From contig NC_069665.1 in NCBI RefSeq assembly GCF_027244095.1, positions 2,668,501 to 2,732,500 of the forward strand: a stretch of 64,000 nt of DNA. Reading direction: 5' to 3'. The notes under the pieces were generated by a model. The model did no database searches. It was not told the origin of the DNA and saw only the letters and a list, made by a program, of their open reading frames with translations. The DNA comes from Hemicordylus capensis (taxonomy: Eukaryota > Chordata > Lepidosauria > Squamata > Cordylidae). Made by a program: the position numbers and the translations under genes. The stretch's first letter is position 1. Every line of letters starts with the position of its first letter. Below, piece by piece: positions 45,301 to 58,789 of this stretch.

Positions 45301-47289
45301 GTGAATATATGCAAAAACATAAAATAAAACAGAATGAAATGAAATAAAACCAGTTTGGTGACAAGGCGCTTTAAGGAATGCTGCCCCCTCCCCCCATATG
45401 AGGCTCCTTGCCCATGACGCTCCTCAGAGGAGACCCTTTGACATGCTCCTTTGCTTTCTGAGATTCGCTTGAGAGGGCCACGTGAGACAGCACCACTTTA
45501 TCTGCGACAGCACCCACCGTATGGAACTCCCTGCCACAGGATGCAAGCTCAGTTCACTCTGAGCATTAGGCTTGGGAAATGGTGTCTGTTTCCACAGCTG
45601 TTGCTGGGGGTAATGAGAAGTGTGGGCTCCTTCCACCAGGCTCCAAACCTCTCCCTCTCCCCATCTTCCTCTCCACACACCCCACCTCCGCACCAATCTT
45701 TCTCAACGTCATCTGCTACGGCCACCATCTATCCACTCAGGGACAGAAGCTCCAAATCATTTGAGAAAACCCAGTAGCTTGGTGAAGTCAGTGTGAGGAT
45801 GGAAGAAGCAGACAGAGACAAAAATGAGTGGGACCAAAAAGAAAGCACCTGGTTGACATCCAATAAGTAGAATAAATGGGTGATGTAGATTTATTTCATT
45901 TGCTATTGATGGTTGCATGAGCAGATGCAGACAATGTGCATCTGGTAGCCCCTCCTGGGACCCAGCCCAGGAGAATCTCTTCCCCAGCTCCTCACATGGC
46001 AGCTTGACCCTCCACGATGATATCAGCCTCTTCTCCGCTTCTGCTGAAGCTCTCCTGGCTTCTCCACTGGGTGGGTTGGATCTTCTCCCTTCTACGCTCT
46101 CACCCACTGCAGCAACCTCCGCTATCTCCCTGGTCCCCCTTTTTACTCCACTGGCCCAAACCCTCTCCTGGCTTATTGGTACAAATGTCCCCTCAGGCCC
46201 CATTCCATTGGCATCTCTGGAGGGAATTTCTCTCCTGAGCCGGGGTCTCCGGCATGGAAGGGATTCAGGAAGGACACATCCATTGGACAGCTCCGAGGGC
46301 AAAAGCTTCAGGAACTTGGCTAGCCCCAAATATGGTCCTAGAAGAGCTGGCAACATAAAGGGAGCGCTTCTGAGTGCTGCCCAGATAGAGTGGATTGGCC
46401 CCTGCCCTCCCCTGGGGATAGCCTGGTTGCTTGAAGGGACCTTGCCCAGTTCTCTCAGTGCTAGTTCTGGTGGGGCTGGGGACCTCGAATGGGGCTGACT
46501 AATCCTCTGGGGAATCGCCCGAGTCCGAGAGTGAAGGAAGGGCTGTATCCTTGGGTCTTGGTGGGAGCTTCTGGCTCTGGTTGTCCTGCTGTGGGACTCC
46601 TGGCAGAGCCTGGTCACCGGAGTTCTGGGTTGTAGGGACCCCCCACCCTGGCTCATCATCCCCTGAACTCTCCACCTCTTCCCCCCATGGGGGAGAACCC
46701 CCCATCCAGGGCATGGCAGTTTCTTTCTCTCTCTCTTTTTTGTAAAATAGATTGGATTGGTTTTCAGAATGCAAAGAGTAAAAAGTAAGGGGAAAGAAAA
46801 TAAGAATAGTATAAAATCCAAAGAATAGTCTGCATCTCCAAACTTACTATATACTTATTATCCACGAATAAAATACCATCTTATCATCATAGTTATCTGA
46901 TCTGACCAAACGTCCTTTCTAAGTAAAGTCCAAAGGAAAAGGTATGAAAACGGAAAAGTGGCAACCCTGTCAATTCTGAGCATCAAATTTAACCTGAATC
47001 TCTCTGGCTTCTATATCGTGTGGGTGTCCAGCATATTATCTACCAAAAAGTTTTGAATGATTGCTTCAAGGCAAACTGAGGGCAGGGGGGGAGTAGATAA
47101 AGGGAAGCAGTGGAGTAAAGTAATCTGTAATTAAATGCAGTTTTTCTCTGGTCAATTGAATTTAAGAATTAAAAAAAGACTACCACAAATGTACAAGAAC
47201 TTTATTTAGAAGCCAATCCAATTAGTTGGCTAGTTAATCACTGATGGCCTCATCCATAGGGATGAGTGCTAACTGGTGCTAACCAATGA

Positions 47290-49765
47290 ACTGAAAAGGT
47301 GAGCTCCATCCAGAGGCCAGGACCCTGGCAGCTGCAGAGCAACGTGCCTTGTCCCCAGCCCCCCAAAGACACAGAGACATAGTTTGGGTGAAAAGGGCCA
47401 CAACTTTATTCACCAATAACAATAATAACCCATAATAACCCTTAATAACCCATAATACCAATGTGACCAGCCTAATTTTAACTCAAACCCCCAACACAGA
47501 ACGGAGTAGGCGAAAAAACTCCCAACAGTGGCCAATGCGTTGAGAGCCAAAAATTCCTACTCGGCCCCAGAAGGGCGACCAGTCACTAGACCCGCTCTGC
47601 TCCAGGGAAGGGAGGGAGGGGGATGCTCGGCCCAAATGGAAGAGCTGGGGTGGGGAAATAGTAATAATAAAAAGAGAGAGACCAGCCCGCCCGCCCAAAT
47701 CATTTCCCCCCAAGTGAACCACAATGACATCAGGCCCAGGGAACCTAGCTCAATCATCCCAAATGGCAGGGAGCAACTGGCTCCATAACATGCTCCTCCT
47801 ACCCAACCAAGAAACGGAAGCACACTTCCCAAAACCCAACTGGGTGCCCCAATGGGAGGAGCTGGCCCTCTTGAAGGCCCCAAAGACCGACGAATGGGGG
47901 CAAACCAGGACCGGAACAGGAGCCGCCGATCCGCCAGCACCTGCCAAGAAAACAAAAGGTCAGAGCGGGCACCGCAAACTTCCACTCAGCGCACGTAGCG
48001 CCACACCACCGAGGACTTCCATCGCCCTCTCCTTTGAACGACATGCGAGCAGCCGTGGTGGCAGCCCCAATCCGAAAGGAGTGCAGTGTAAGTCCCTCCA
48101 AGGGAACCCCGGCCAAGGTCAAGGCCCTTTGTATAACTGCCAGCAACTGATACAGGGTGAGGGGTGCCTTGTCCTCGTGCGCAAAAAGGCAGCCCTCTGG
48201 AAAGTCCCAGGTTATGCCGTAAGGTAGCTACCGGACAAATCGAAGGGTCGCTGGTGGCCGCCAGACGAACAACACAGCCGGGAGCAGATGGTCACCCAAG
48301 GGCAGCCCCATAGCACCATAAGGGGCATGCTTGGGGGAAGGCAAAATTCCCATGGGGTAAAACCCAGAGGTCCCCCCTGAACCTGAGATTGCTGTCGGCG
48401 AAGTTACAGAGCCGCCCCCAACAGGGGCCAAAGCCGGCCTGTTACCCAGCCACACCTGCTCTGCCGCCCCTTGGAGCCCTGCAGTGATCACCGGAAAACC
48501 CAACGGAGGACCCATGCCCCAAGGCTGTGTGTAAGGTGCCCCAAATGGGGCAGGTCCCCATCCACCCATGGCAGGCATCGGCCAGGGTCCAGAGGGCCAC
48601 TGGCCGGTGCCGCCGGGTGGCGTCGGTGCAATAGGCTCACCCGGGGACGGAGGCAAAGATGGATCCACAGGGGGTTGATCCAATGGCAGCGGGGATTCCG
48701 GAACCGCAGGAGAAGGCATCGCAGGAACAGGAACGCCAGGCACTGGCAACACAGGATCAGCCGGCTCTGCAGGCAGCGCTGGGCCGGGCGGGCCCTCGCC
48801 CTTTTCAAGAGCTCCTAACCTGTCAGAGAGAGATTTTCGTAACTGTGTTCCAGCAGCACCACGCGTGCGTCGAGGAACTTCCTTCGGCGCTCCAGACGGG
48901 CCAGCCCCCTTGCTTCCAACAGAATGGAAGCCTTGGCCTTCTCCAGAGCTTCCATTCTGTTGATCAGGCCCCTAATTAGAACCATCTCCTCATCATCCTC
49001 ATCAGAGGAAGAAGCTGGAGGTGCAGGCCGCTTGCCCCCTGATAGGCTGACCACCGGTTTTCTCCTTGGCTTTCCTAGGCATGTGGGCGAATTGCAGGGG
49101 CCCAGAATAACCAACCCCCAATGCCACCAAAAACAACCCAGAAAACCCCACCGGCAAAAGAACACGACGGGCGTGGAGAGAAGAGCGCCCAGAGAGCCAC
49201 TCGCTGCCCTCCTGAGAGACCCCCACTCCGACCCCCCAAAGAAGCCAACGGAAGAGAAGAGGGACACGAAAAATGCCAGTAACCCCAAGGCCAACCAACA
49301 CCCTCACCCAACCGCAGGGAGCTGCAGGGCCCCAAATAAGTGCCACCAATCAGAGCAACCACCAGTCCCGCCCAGTTAGGCTGCCCAATACGCCCCAGGC
49401 CAGGAAGGCCCAACCCGGACAAACCAAGGGCCCCAAGCCCCGAAGATGCCGCCCCGGGGCCGATGCCGCCGCACTCCAGCCGCAGGCCGATGCCCCCTCA
49501 GGCCGCTAAAATGACCGCCGATGTCCGGGGAAGCCGCCGCTCGGCAGGTCGATGCTACCCACCCAAATACACCACTCTTCCCATCCTCGGGCACACCCCG
49601 CCCCCCGCCCCCAGAACTGAACGGGCCAATCAGGTGCCTTTGGGGCCTCCTGCGGAGCGTGGCTGGGACAAACTCCCTCCCCTCCGCAGGAGGCCAAGGG
49701 GAGGGGCATTCCGTGTGGCTTGCTTCTCTTTCTTGGGGGCAACTTGTCTGGCTCTTCGCAAAAGG
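47290..49765 (-). mobile_element. DIRS-type retroelement fossil, unit 3
   Basis: Duplicated copy; the recombinase motif HSFRIGAAT is clearest here, at about 48057-48083. Gag-like segments lie at about 48228-49200. Broken. The next unit ends before this position, so there is no fourth copy. Confidence 0.72.
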
Positions 49766-50079
49766 ACCTAAGCAAAATACAAAAGAAAGAAATATTCTGA
49801 TCAATGAAGATGCAGAACTCTAGCCTTAACCTCTATACCTCAACCCAATCTGTACTAATGTTAAAACAACATCATTTTAAAATTATCAACACCAGAAGAC
49901 AACACGTAAAATGTTAAGATTTACCGATTTTAAAAATGAAGTGATATAACTTGCGATCATATGGGAGGGGGGAAGCTGTAATATACAGGGTGAAGACGGG
50001 CCCGTCAGAGTTCTCCCCACCAGGCCGTCTCCAGTCCTGCTGCTTAGGAGGACACCCAGCGAGAGACGAGACTTGCCTC

Positions 50080-53000
50080 TCAGTGGCGCCAGGGGTAGCC
50101 ATACTGAAGGGAGATGTCCATTTCCTCCTCCCGCTCCACGAAATACTGCCTCCGGCCGGCTGATGTCCACTGAGCCGCCTCTTCCCTCGCTCTTTGAGCC
50201 CGCCGCCGCATCAGCTCCCGGACGGGCCGTTGCTCCTCCGTCATGGGCCGGGAGACTTCCAGGTGGGCCGGGGGCGTCCTCCAAGGGATGAACGTGTCCC
50301 CCTTAAACTCCTGCTCTGCTGTCGTGCGCTGGGGACCAGGTGGAAGGACCGGATGCTCCGTGGAGGCTTGGTGGGCAGGGAGGACGGGTCGGTGGGTAGG
50401 TGTGGGACCCCAAGGCTGTGGCTGTGGTTGAGGGGCCGGCGGGGGCTGGCCCAAGGTCCTCCCAGCAAGACCGTGCATCCGCAAGCTATTTGCCTGCGCA
50501 AGGGAGGAGGGCCGGAGCATGAAGGGACGGGATCCCGGCGGCCTCCACACTGGCGTGGATTGTGGGTGGGCCAGGAAGCTAGGGGGGAGGTTGGCCATCG
50601 GCATGGCTGCTGGCCTGGCCATGGAGCTGGGCGGTGCCTTCCCCGCTGGTCTGCTTGGCAGGGCTGCCAAAGGCCTTGGTGGTGGCTCGGCTGTGCTTCC
50701 GGATGGTGTCCTTCCCATGGACATTGCTGGTGTCTTTTGGGGCACGCTCTGCCCGGGATGTCCCTCTGCACTCTTGCATTTTGCCAGGGGGCCCAGGGCA
50801 TGGAACACCTGCACGGAGTCCCGCATCATTCTGGCCAGGCTGCTCCTCGGAGTCGGGGGCACAGCCTGGGCGGATCCACTGGACTCTGCCCCCACTTTCT
50901 GCCTCTTGGTGTTCCCAGCTTCGGCTTCAGGTGGTAGCAGCCGTGCTTTCCCCCTTCCTGGCAGGACCTGAGGCATTCTCAGCAGCTTCTGGCCTGGCAT
51001 GCTTCCTGCAGGTTTCATCGGCTGATGGGGTTGGACGGCCAGCTCCAGATGGCAAGTGGGGATCTTCTGCGCTGTTCTCCCTTCCTTCTGGTCCAGGGCT
51101 GCTTTGGCCGTCTCTCCAGATCTCGCCTCCCGCTCAGCCTTTGGGCTTCCCCGTGGAACCTTGGGTGCTGGCACACTCTCTGCCCCTGCTGCCCTTGCCC
51201 TCTTTGCAATGTTCTCTGAAGGGAGTTTCCTCCCCACCAACTCCCCATATGTGCCGTCCTTGGTCTTTTTGGGTGCAGAGGAGATGGGCGGCAAAAAGTC
51301 AAAGAGCTGCAGCCTTGGCTTGGCACATTGGGTGTTCTTGTCTCCTGGGGCTACCAGGTGGGAAGCCGTTCCCTTGGAGAGCACTTTGGTTGGCTCTGGT
51401 GGAGGAGGCGGGAAGAGGAATTCCGGAAGCAACTGCGGGGCTGTTCCTCCCTTGGCCATTCCTCGACCCTTCAGCTGGGGAGGAGATGGTGGGTGGCGCT
51501 CCTGGGTCCCTGCTAGAAAGGAAGAAGAGAAGTCAGTTGTTTGGGAAAAGACCGAGCAAGTCTGTAACTTCCAGGCAAGTTCTAATCATGAAAACATTTC
51601 GATGGAGAAGAGTTGCAAAGGAATGGGGTCCCAAAGGCCGGATCTGGGCTCTGGGATCTGGGCAGCTTTTCCCCATCCCAAGGCACAGATGCTGAGGGAG
51701 TGGCATTCCCCCCAACCCACATCAGACCTCCACTCTTCAACTCTCTTAGCACAAGGTTCTCGCAGGGCTGGTGGGGCCAGTCACGGGACTGTCCTTCCCC
51801 CACAATGGTGCACACCCACCTCTGTGTGGTCCCAACTCTGGGATCTTCATTCTTCGTGCAGCACCGGTGCTGAAGCCTTCTGCCTTCTGAGTTGCAGGCT
51901 CCTTGATTTGGATGGCCAGTGTCTGCTCAGTGGCAGGAATCAAGACTGAAAGAGAAGGACGGAGGATGACCAGGGGATGGGTCAGGATCTGATCCAGAGC
52001 CAGCCCTGCCGTGTGGCAAGGGGAGGTGGTGGATGTCAGTCCTGAGGGAGGGCGTGGGAAGGTGGCAGGGCTGACTCCTTAGGGGGCTCGAGCAGTCACG
52101 GATGGGTGGGCTAAGGGGTGAGGGCAGCAGGAATTCTCATCCGAAGACAGCTTTCAAACATTGCACATCAGGGCAGACATTGAGTCATCCAGTGATCAGC
52201 TCTTGCACATTTCCCAAAACTCTGGGCTGTGTTTCAGAATGCATGCTCTGTTCCTATGGCCAGGCCTGGAAAGGTGCCCCCCTGTGTGGAGTGGGAGCAG
52301 ATGGCGTACTCTAGAAATGCAACCCCATGGCTACAGGGATGAGGGGCAGTGGTGGGAGAGCTGTCTATGGGGAGAATTGTTGGCCCTCTTGGCAAAGAGC
52401 CGGGGAATGCTTCTTGATCTTCTTCCTCCCTGGAGAAGATCAGGGCTCCGAAGAATCTATTGCGAAGACCATGGCCTCAGGAGAAGGATGGCGCCTGACA
52501 CGTGGGAAGGACACAGGGAGCCCTAGGCGGCAGGACGCCCCTTTCCCAGCATCAGCACTCACCTCTGGACGCACGGCGAATGTCCGTCGGCTTGCCGCTC
52601 CTGGGCTGATCCGGTGGGGCTGGGCGGAACCCCCCAGCGGCAGGGGTGGTGCTGCTGCCTTCGGATTGCAGCCGGTGGGCCAGCAGGACCAGATTCCTCT
52701 TGCGCGCCGGGTCTGCCCTGGCCGGCTGGGCCAGAGATGTTCTTGCAGCAGGAGGGATGGGGGCAAGCTGGGCCAGAGATGTTGTCTCCGCAGGAGGGAT
52801 GGGGGCAAGCGTGGCATGTCTGTAGCCAGGAGCCTCCCTCACCCTATGCAAGAATGGTGGGAACTCTTCCGGCTCTGGAGGTCGCAGCTGGCCAAAGGAT
52901 GGATGGCCAAAGAATTGGGCCATGGGGCCCGCAGTGGGACGGCTGGGGGCCAGCGGCCCAAAGAAGGGCCCGGGGAGATGGTAGAGGGATGCCGCCGGTG

Positions 53001-53499
53001 AGCCAGGCCGCTGGTGCTCCCGCTGCGGCTTCCGCAGATCTCCCTCTGCTGGGTGGCTGTGGTCCCTGCTGTCCCTCCCTTCGATGGATTGAAGGGAGAG
53101 GTCAGAGACCGAGGACCACATGGAGGTGGAACCAATGGTCGCCGTCGGTGTCTCAAGGAAGCTGCTGGGCGAACCGCCTCCTTCCCCGGCCGAGCTCGCG
53201 CTCGTACAGGCGGAGCCAGCAGACGGCCTCTTTTCAGTCGACTCCTCTGTAAGAAAAAGGAAGGGGGCACCTTGATTTCTGTCATTCCTACAACAGCCCT
53301 GCAAAGGAGGCCCAACCTACGCCTTTCTGATGGGAAGAGAAGAGGCAACTACCCAATTGCCCCGAGGCCTCCCTCTGAACCCATGGCTTCAGTCACTTGG
53401 AAGGAGGCACCCACCTCCCTGCTGGGATGCCCGAGTATTGTACCACTCTTCAGGTGAGGAAGCCCAACAACCCTGATGTGGAGAACTAGAGACACTCAT
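50080..53499 (-). CDS. C2orf78-like gene, copy 3 (four exons, 775 aa)
   Basis: Exons at 53499-53415, 53246-52563, 51945-51820 and 51512-50080 are again 85, 684, 126 and 1433 bp. The first exon begins MSVSSSPHQG, with two substitutions against copy 1, and remains open. The exon 1/2 junction codon becomes Glu instead of Asp because exon 2 starts AG rather than AT. The exon 2 donor is the strong gtgagt form. SVQVFHALG and the C-terminal block ending YGYPWRH are unchanged. This is the last copy before the array ends; unit 4 supplies its upstream region, including the putative promoter block at 54666-54785. Confidence 0.75.
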
Positions 53500-54665
53500 G
53501 CCCCGCTCCGCCTCTTAGTCCCCGAGGACTTCCAGAGGGGCTCCTGCATCTCATTGAGTTTGAGCAGGCCAGATTAGATGGCTGATGTGCATGCAGCTGC
53601 CACAGTCAGGGCACTTGTCTCTCCCTTGCTGTGGTCTGCAACAGCAAAGAGTCGCTCTCCAAGGTCTGGGGTTCCCCCAACTGCTCAACACTGGCCCTCC
53701 TGTAGATGTAGGCCTACAGCTCCCATCATCCCTGGCTGTTGGCCGCTGTGGCTGGCTGGGGATTATGGGAGTTGTAGTCCAAAAAGAGCTGGGGAGCCAT
53801 AGCTGAGAAGGTCTGCTTTAACCGAAGATGCTAAGAACTTTGCCTGGGACCTGGGGGATGCAGAGCACGGCCAAATCTGCTCCCCTCTGAGCACTCTTGG
53901 TTCCAGGAGGCCAGAGAATGTTGTGGTTCGAATCGGATTCCAGAGTGAGAGGCAGTTAGCCTGAGCTGAAGGGGCAGCCCTGGGAGGAACTGGGGAGGAA
54001 ATTAAGCAGAACCAGTGAAAGAACCCCTTTGCACCCATTCTGCCTATGGAAAGCCTCTCCCAAGCAGGAGTCGATTCTTTTGGATACTCCGCACAGTCCT
54101 GGACACTAGTTCAAACACACCCCTATTACATTCCCCTTCATTAGGATTCTGATGACTTCCTTGTCTCGTGCCTGTAAGACTTTGGAAGGGGCCATCGATG
54201 ATTCCAGATAAGAATGAACTATATAAGAAGGCTGGGGAAAGGGGATAACCTCTTTGGACAGAAGGTAGAACAAAGTGGAAAGGGAAGTTGTGGTATAAAG
54301 TCAGATAAAGGAAAGCAAGGGAAATGTCACCCAAGAGCAGACACTGGGCACAATCCACCCAAATGAATTGCCACCTGGTCCCTCCTTTATTCTACCTAGA
54401 AAACCACATGGCTTTGTGGTCTCCAGGAATCGACACCAACTCACAACCTTCCCTTTCTTTTTCCTCCTGGATGGCACCATTTCCTACCTGCCATGATGAC
54501 TGTCAACGTCTAAAGAAGTCCACTGGACAACAAAAACAACAACAACCAAGACAAGAAGATGATCTCTCTGGCGAGAGCAGACCAGGCAATCTCTCCAGTC
54601 AGAGGAGCCTGGTGTCCGTATTCCTAAACTGCTTGAAAGTCGGTTAGGGAGTGGGCAACTGAAGC

Positions 54666-54785
54666 CCGATGATGCGTCATTGTTTATCGCGGTCCCTATG
54701 GCAACCTGCAGCTGGTGGGGTGGGGGCCAGAAGAATGTCGGAAGCGGGTCGTGATGATGCAAGATGATGTCATGGCCATCTTCAC
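54666..54785 (-). promoter_or_regulatory. Putative promoter block of gene copy 3
   Basis: Same cluster with the GGCAACC half-site, shared with unit 3. It lies about 1.2 kb upstream of the copy-3 start (53499). Confidence 0.4.
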
Positions 54786-55435
54786 ACAGGCTCTCTACCG
54801 ATATCAAACCATCCATCTTCTTCACTTAGACGTTCAGAAGGGGAGACCAGACCCAAGTTCCGCAGAGTCCATTTCAAGTCTGTTTGGCCACTGGAAGTCT
54901 CTTTGGGGGTTGAATGGAAGTCCAGCCATGTTCTCAGGTTTCCTCTCTGGCATCAATCAATCAATCAATCAATCAATTATATTTGTGCCCCACCCCTCCA
55001 GTACACTTCTGCTTGGGGTGGCTCAGGTTAGTAAAATAGATATAATCTAAAGTAAAAGATTAATAAAATTGAAGAAGTTAAAAGACCAAGCTAAAACCAC
55101 ATTTAAAATGACAAATTTTTAAAGTTTCACTTTAAAAGTTATTAATAAACAGCTTAAAACTAAGCACTAGACCTACCAGACTATAAGCAGCAGATAAGAC
55201 ATTAAAAAGCATCTTTAAAAAGATATGTCATTGTGGTTGTGTTTTTTTAAACACTGAGGGAGTGAGCATGGCAAAGCTCTTCCAGGAGGGCATTCCAAAC
55301 CGAGGGGCCACAACCGAGAAGACCACTGAGAAGACAACCGAGAAGACCCTGTCTCTAGTCCCCCCCAACTGGAGTGCTGTTAGGTGGGTCAAACACTCAT
55401 GAAGCCACTTGCGCCCAAGAGATTCTACAGGTAGA

Positions 55436-56651
55436 CAGGGGCGTAACTACCATTAGGCAGGGGGAGGCAGTCGTCTGGGGGCCCCACTGCCTGGAGGGGC
55501 CCCCCCGAGACACCTCACATGACTCCCCATTGCCCCCTGCCCGGCCCCAAGACCCTTCAGCCACTTGCCCTGTTTGCCCTCCTCTCTCCTGCTTGTCGTC
55601 CTGGTCGGCAATCCCAGCAGCAGGCCAGCTGCTTTCCTCCCGGGCGCCTGTCAGCTGACCGGCGGGTGGGCGATGGGGCTTCCAGGGAGGCCTCCGTGTA
55701 GGCCTCCGTGAAGCCTGGATTCGAGTAGGCTGGCAAGCCCCAGGAAGAAGGCTGCCAGTCAGAGCGGCCACTACAGCTCTCTGCAGCAGACCCTCTTCTG
55801 CCCAGGCCAGACAGCTCAGCCTTTGCCTATATAGGGATCTGCTTGGCATAGGGCTTTGATGGGGGGGGAGACTGAGAAGTCTCTGAATATTTAATTTAAA
55901 ACTGATTGGAAAATTTGCTGGCTTAAAAAAAACCCTCTAAAAAGTCCTATAAGTGGCTTGTTTCATGGCAGGAAATTACAAAAACTTCTGGAACAAATTT
56001 ATTTATGTATTCATTCATCCATTCATTCATTAATTCATAAATACACTTATGTTCAAGTTGTTTTGCAACCCAGGTCTGAGTGAGAACTGAGACATGAGTG
56101 AGAACTGAGACGCATGTGTTGTGCTTTTATATTTTCCCCCCTTAGGGTCAATCTGGCCCACCTGTGAATGCAGCACCTCCATTCCAGAGGAGGAGAGGTG
56201 TGTTAAAGGGCTTTCAAAGCCTCTTGTGAAAAACCTCCTGGAATCAAACTTGACTGAATTGGTTCAGAATTCTGAGAAAACAAACATAGGCTCACCCTGC
56301 ATGGTTGAAAGTCTCCTTTGCTAATCTGCAGCAAGGGGCCCATTTTAATAATTAGTGTTTCTAGTGTCTTCTCATTTGCTCAATTTTGTACATCTGTTTT
56401 TTGTATGTTTTGAATGAGGACAGAAAAGTGAGAATAAAAGTCCCCTGCTAACTGGGCAAAGAGGCACCTTTTTCTCTTTGTAAACCGCCCTGAGCCATTT
56501 TTGGAAGGGCGGTATAGAAATCGAATTGTTATTATTATTATTATAATTATTATAATTATTATTATTATTATTATTATTAAAAAATTTCTCGGCAGGGGGG
56601 CCCATTTAAGAATCTTGTCTCAGGGCCCACTCCAACCTAGTTAGGCCCCTG
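55436..56651. mobile_element. Non-autonomous hAT transposon, unit 4 (1216 bp)
   Basis: Same insertion event, with duplications at 55428-55435 and 56652-56659. The right terminus has one change (ttaggcccctg). The ATT tract is interrupted. Confidence 0.88.
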
Positions 56652-57654
56652 CAGGTAGATCTAACGGTCTAATGATGTTGTCATCCACCCCAAATGACCC
56701 CAATCCGATAGGGACATCGGAAGCTGTCTTGTACTGAGTCAGACCACTGATCCATCTCATTGAGTATCATCTACGCTGACTGGCAGCATCTTCCCAAGGT
56801 TCCAAATGCTGGTGAGAGAATCTGGATAGGTGCATCCATCTGACCCATTTCTCACTTCCCATCTGACCACTCCCCTCTTCTCCTACCTAGCTTTTGGAGT
56901 TCACACAACCCTGGTTCGGGAGTGCACCTGGCTCTCTTACCTTGGCTGGGTGCTCCACCTACACAGGTGGGGATCATGTGACCTAGCTTACTCTCTCAAA
57001 CCAAAGTCGTTGACTGCCGTAGTCACTTTAGCCAGAAAATACCCCACTTCTGTCTGCGCTGCTTCCTTTGTTGATTCCCTTCTGATCTTGGCAGTGTGGA
57101 ACTGAAGGACTGTACCACTTAGGGTTCCCATATTCAAGCTTCCCAAATCCGAGTGTCCTGATTTGCAGATTATGCAGATTACAGACAACTAATTTGCATG
57201 ATTGATTGATTGATTGATTGGACAGATTTGTATACCCGCCTTCTCTACCCTCCCATGTGATTGGATCCAGAGTAAAATCCGGGCAATCCGGGCAGCACAT
57301 TTGAAATCCACGTCAATCCGGGTGGAATTTAGCAGCCGGGTGGAGGAACCAAAATCCGGGGGCTCCCCTAAATTCCAGGGTGTCTAAACACACGAAAGTT
57401 CAATGAGGCAGGGGAAACCATGTGGCTAAATGGATTGTAATTGTAGAGGACAAGAATGAAGAGCTCTTCACCACCTTATTTCCCAGCAGAGTGAAGAGAA
57501 CACAAGTCTTTCTTTGGGATACAGATCAATATTTAGTGACCATGTAATATTCAGCCTCATGAAAGACATGTGCTCCACCAGCCTAACAGCTTTGTGACTA
57601 TGCAGTGACTGTTTTATTAATATAATAGCTTTTATGATGATGTTTATACTTCTA

Positions 57655-57852
57655 CAGTTTTATAGCTCCATCACCTAGTATCTGCTGTTGCAGTTCTATC
57701 ACTTTGGTAGAATACAGGAGGGGCTGACCATTGCCTCCTCCCACGCAGTCTGAGATGATGCCTTTCAGCATCTTCCTAGATGGCTGCTGTCTGTACCAGC
57801 GGGGATTCGAACCGGCAACCTTCTGCTTGTTAGTCAAGCTGTGCCACGCCTC
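57655..57852 (-). repeat. tRNA-derived SINE, unit 4
   Basis: Orthologous SINE with box B at about 57801-57813. The tip of the tRNA-like head is slightly shortened. Confidence 0.72.
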
Positions 57853-57934
57853 TAACCATACTTGTAAATCGCCTTATACTTTGTACTGGTCTATGATCAT
57901 AATCAAGATTGATTGATCGATATTTATGTGGAGT

Positions 57935-58125
57935 CAGGGGCGTGACTAACAGGGAACAGGAGGTGAAAAATGTCCCTGGGACCATCAGGGAGGACCCCCC
58001 ACCCCACCCCACCCCGGCAGCCGAGCCACTGCTCCCTCCCTCCCCCCTCTCTGAAGAAGAAGATGGGGAGGGGGCCCATCTTTACGTTTTGTCCTGGGGC
58101 CCCCTCCAAACTTGCTACGCCCCTG
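57935..58125. mobile_element. Short hAT MITE, unit 4
   Basis: Orthologous to 5382-5579. Both termini are readable; the right-hand duplication has diverged to tgtcaagt. Confidence 0.82.
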
Positions 58126-58659
58126 TGTCAAGTCTGCACATTTATAGGGTTTCCCCACCCGCACCCCCTTGTACAACTGCAGTTGGTATTTCAAAAACAA
58201 TTCATACCTGTGGTCATTCATGATCCATTTTAATTCATCATAAAAATGTGTGAATAAAGACAGATGGTTTCTGCACTTCTGCTTCCGATAGAAGATGAAA
58301 ACCTGAAGACAGAGTCTAGTTTGTTTTGCGGCAGATATTCTTGGCGGTGGCAAATCAAAGGTAGCGGGGTGCGGAAGAGAAAATGGGGTGAAATCCTGCT
58401 CCTGCACAGTTCACTGGCAAGGACTTTTCAGTCACCTGTTAATGGGTTAGTGAGAGTGAAGTCGAGAAACATCCGGCCCAGTCAGACGTTCCAATTCCTC
58501 ATCTAATCTGGGGGTTCTCAACCTTGGCTGAAGCTATTCTGGCTGAGGGTGATGGGTATTGTAGTCCAACAGCATCTGGGAATGCAAGGTTGGAAACCCC
58601 TGATCTGATAGGAACATTGGAAGCTACCACTGGTCCATCTAACTCAGTATCATCTACAC

Positions 58660-58789
58660 CAGGGATTCTCAACGTTGGGTCCCCAAATGTTATTGGACTT
58701 CCATCATCCCCAACCAAAGGCCACTGGGGCTGGGGATTATGGGAGTTGAAGTCCAATAACATCTGAAGACCCAACGTTGAGAATCCCTG
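58660..58789. mobile_element. Palindromic hAT MITE, unit 4
   Basis: Same insertion; left duplication ATCTACAC, right copy ATCTACAA as in unit 2. Confidence 0.9.

Larger units (their letters stand above)
38241..47289. other. Intergenic repeat block, unit 3
   Basis: Collinear with unit 2 except that the 1.2-kb hAT element is missing at 40170-40177. The short MITE, SINE and palindromic MITE are listed separately. No host gene recognised. Confidence 0.6.
37387..52645. repeat. Tandem array unit 3 (about 15.3 kb)
   Basis: Third head-to-tail copy. It is the only unit without the 1.2-kb hAT element; the empty target is at 40170-40177. Its sequence around 39990-40330 differs visibly more from the other three units than the DNA on either side does. 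Confidence 0.95.
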
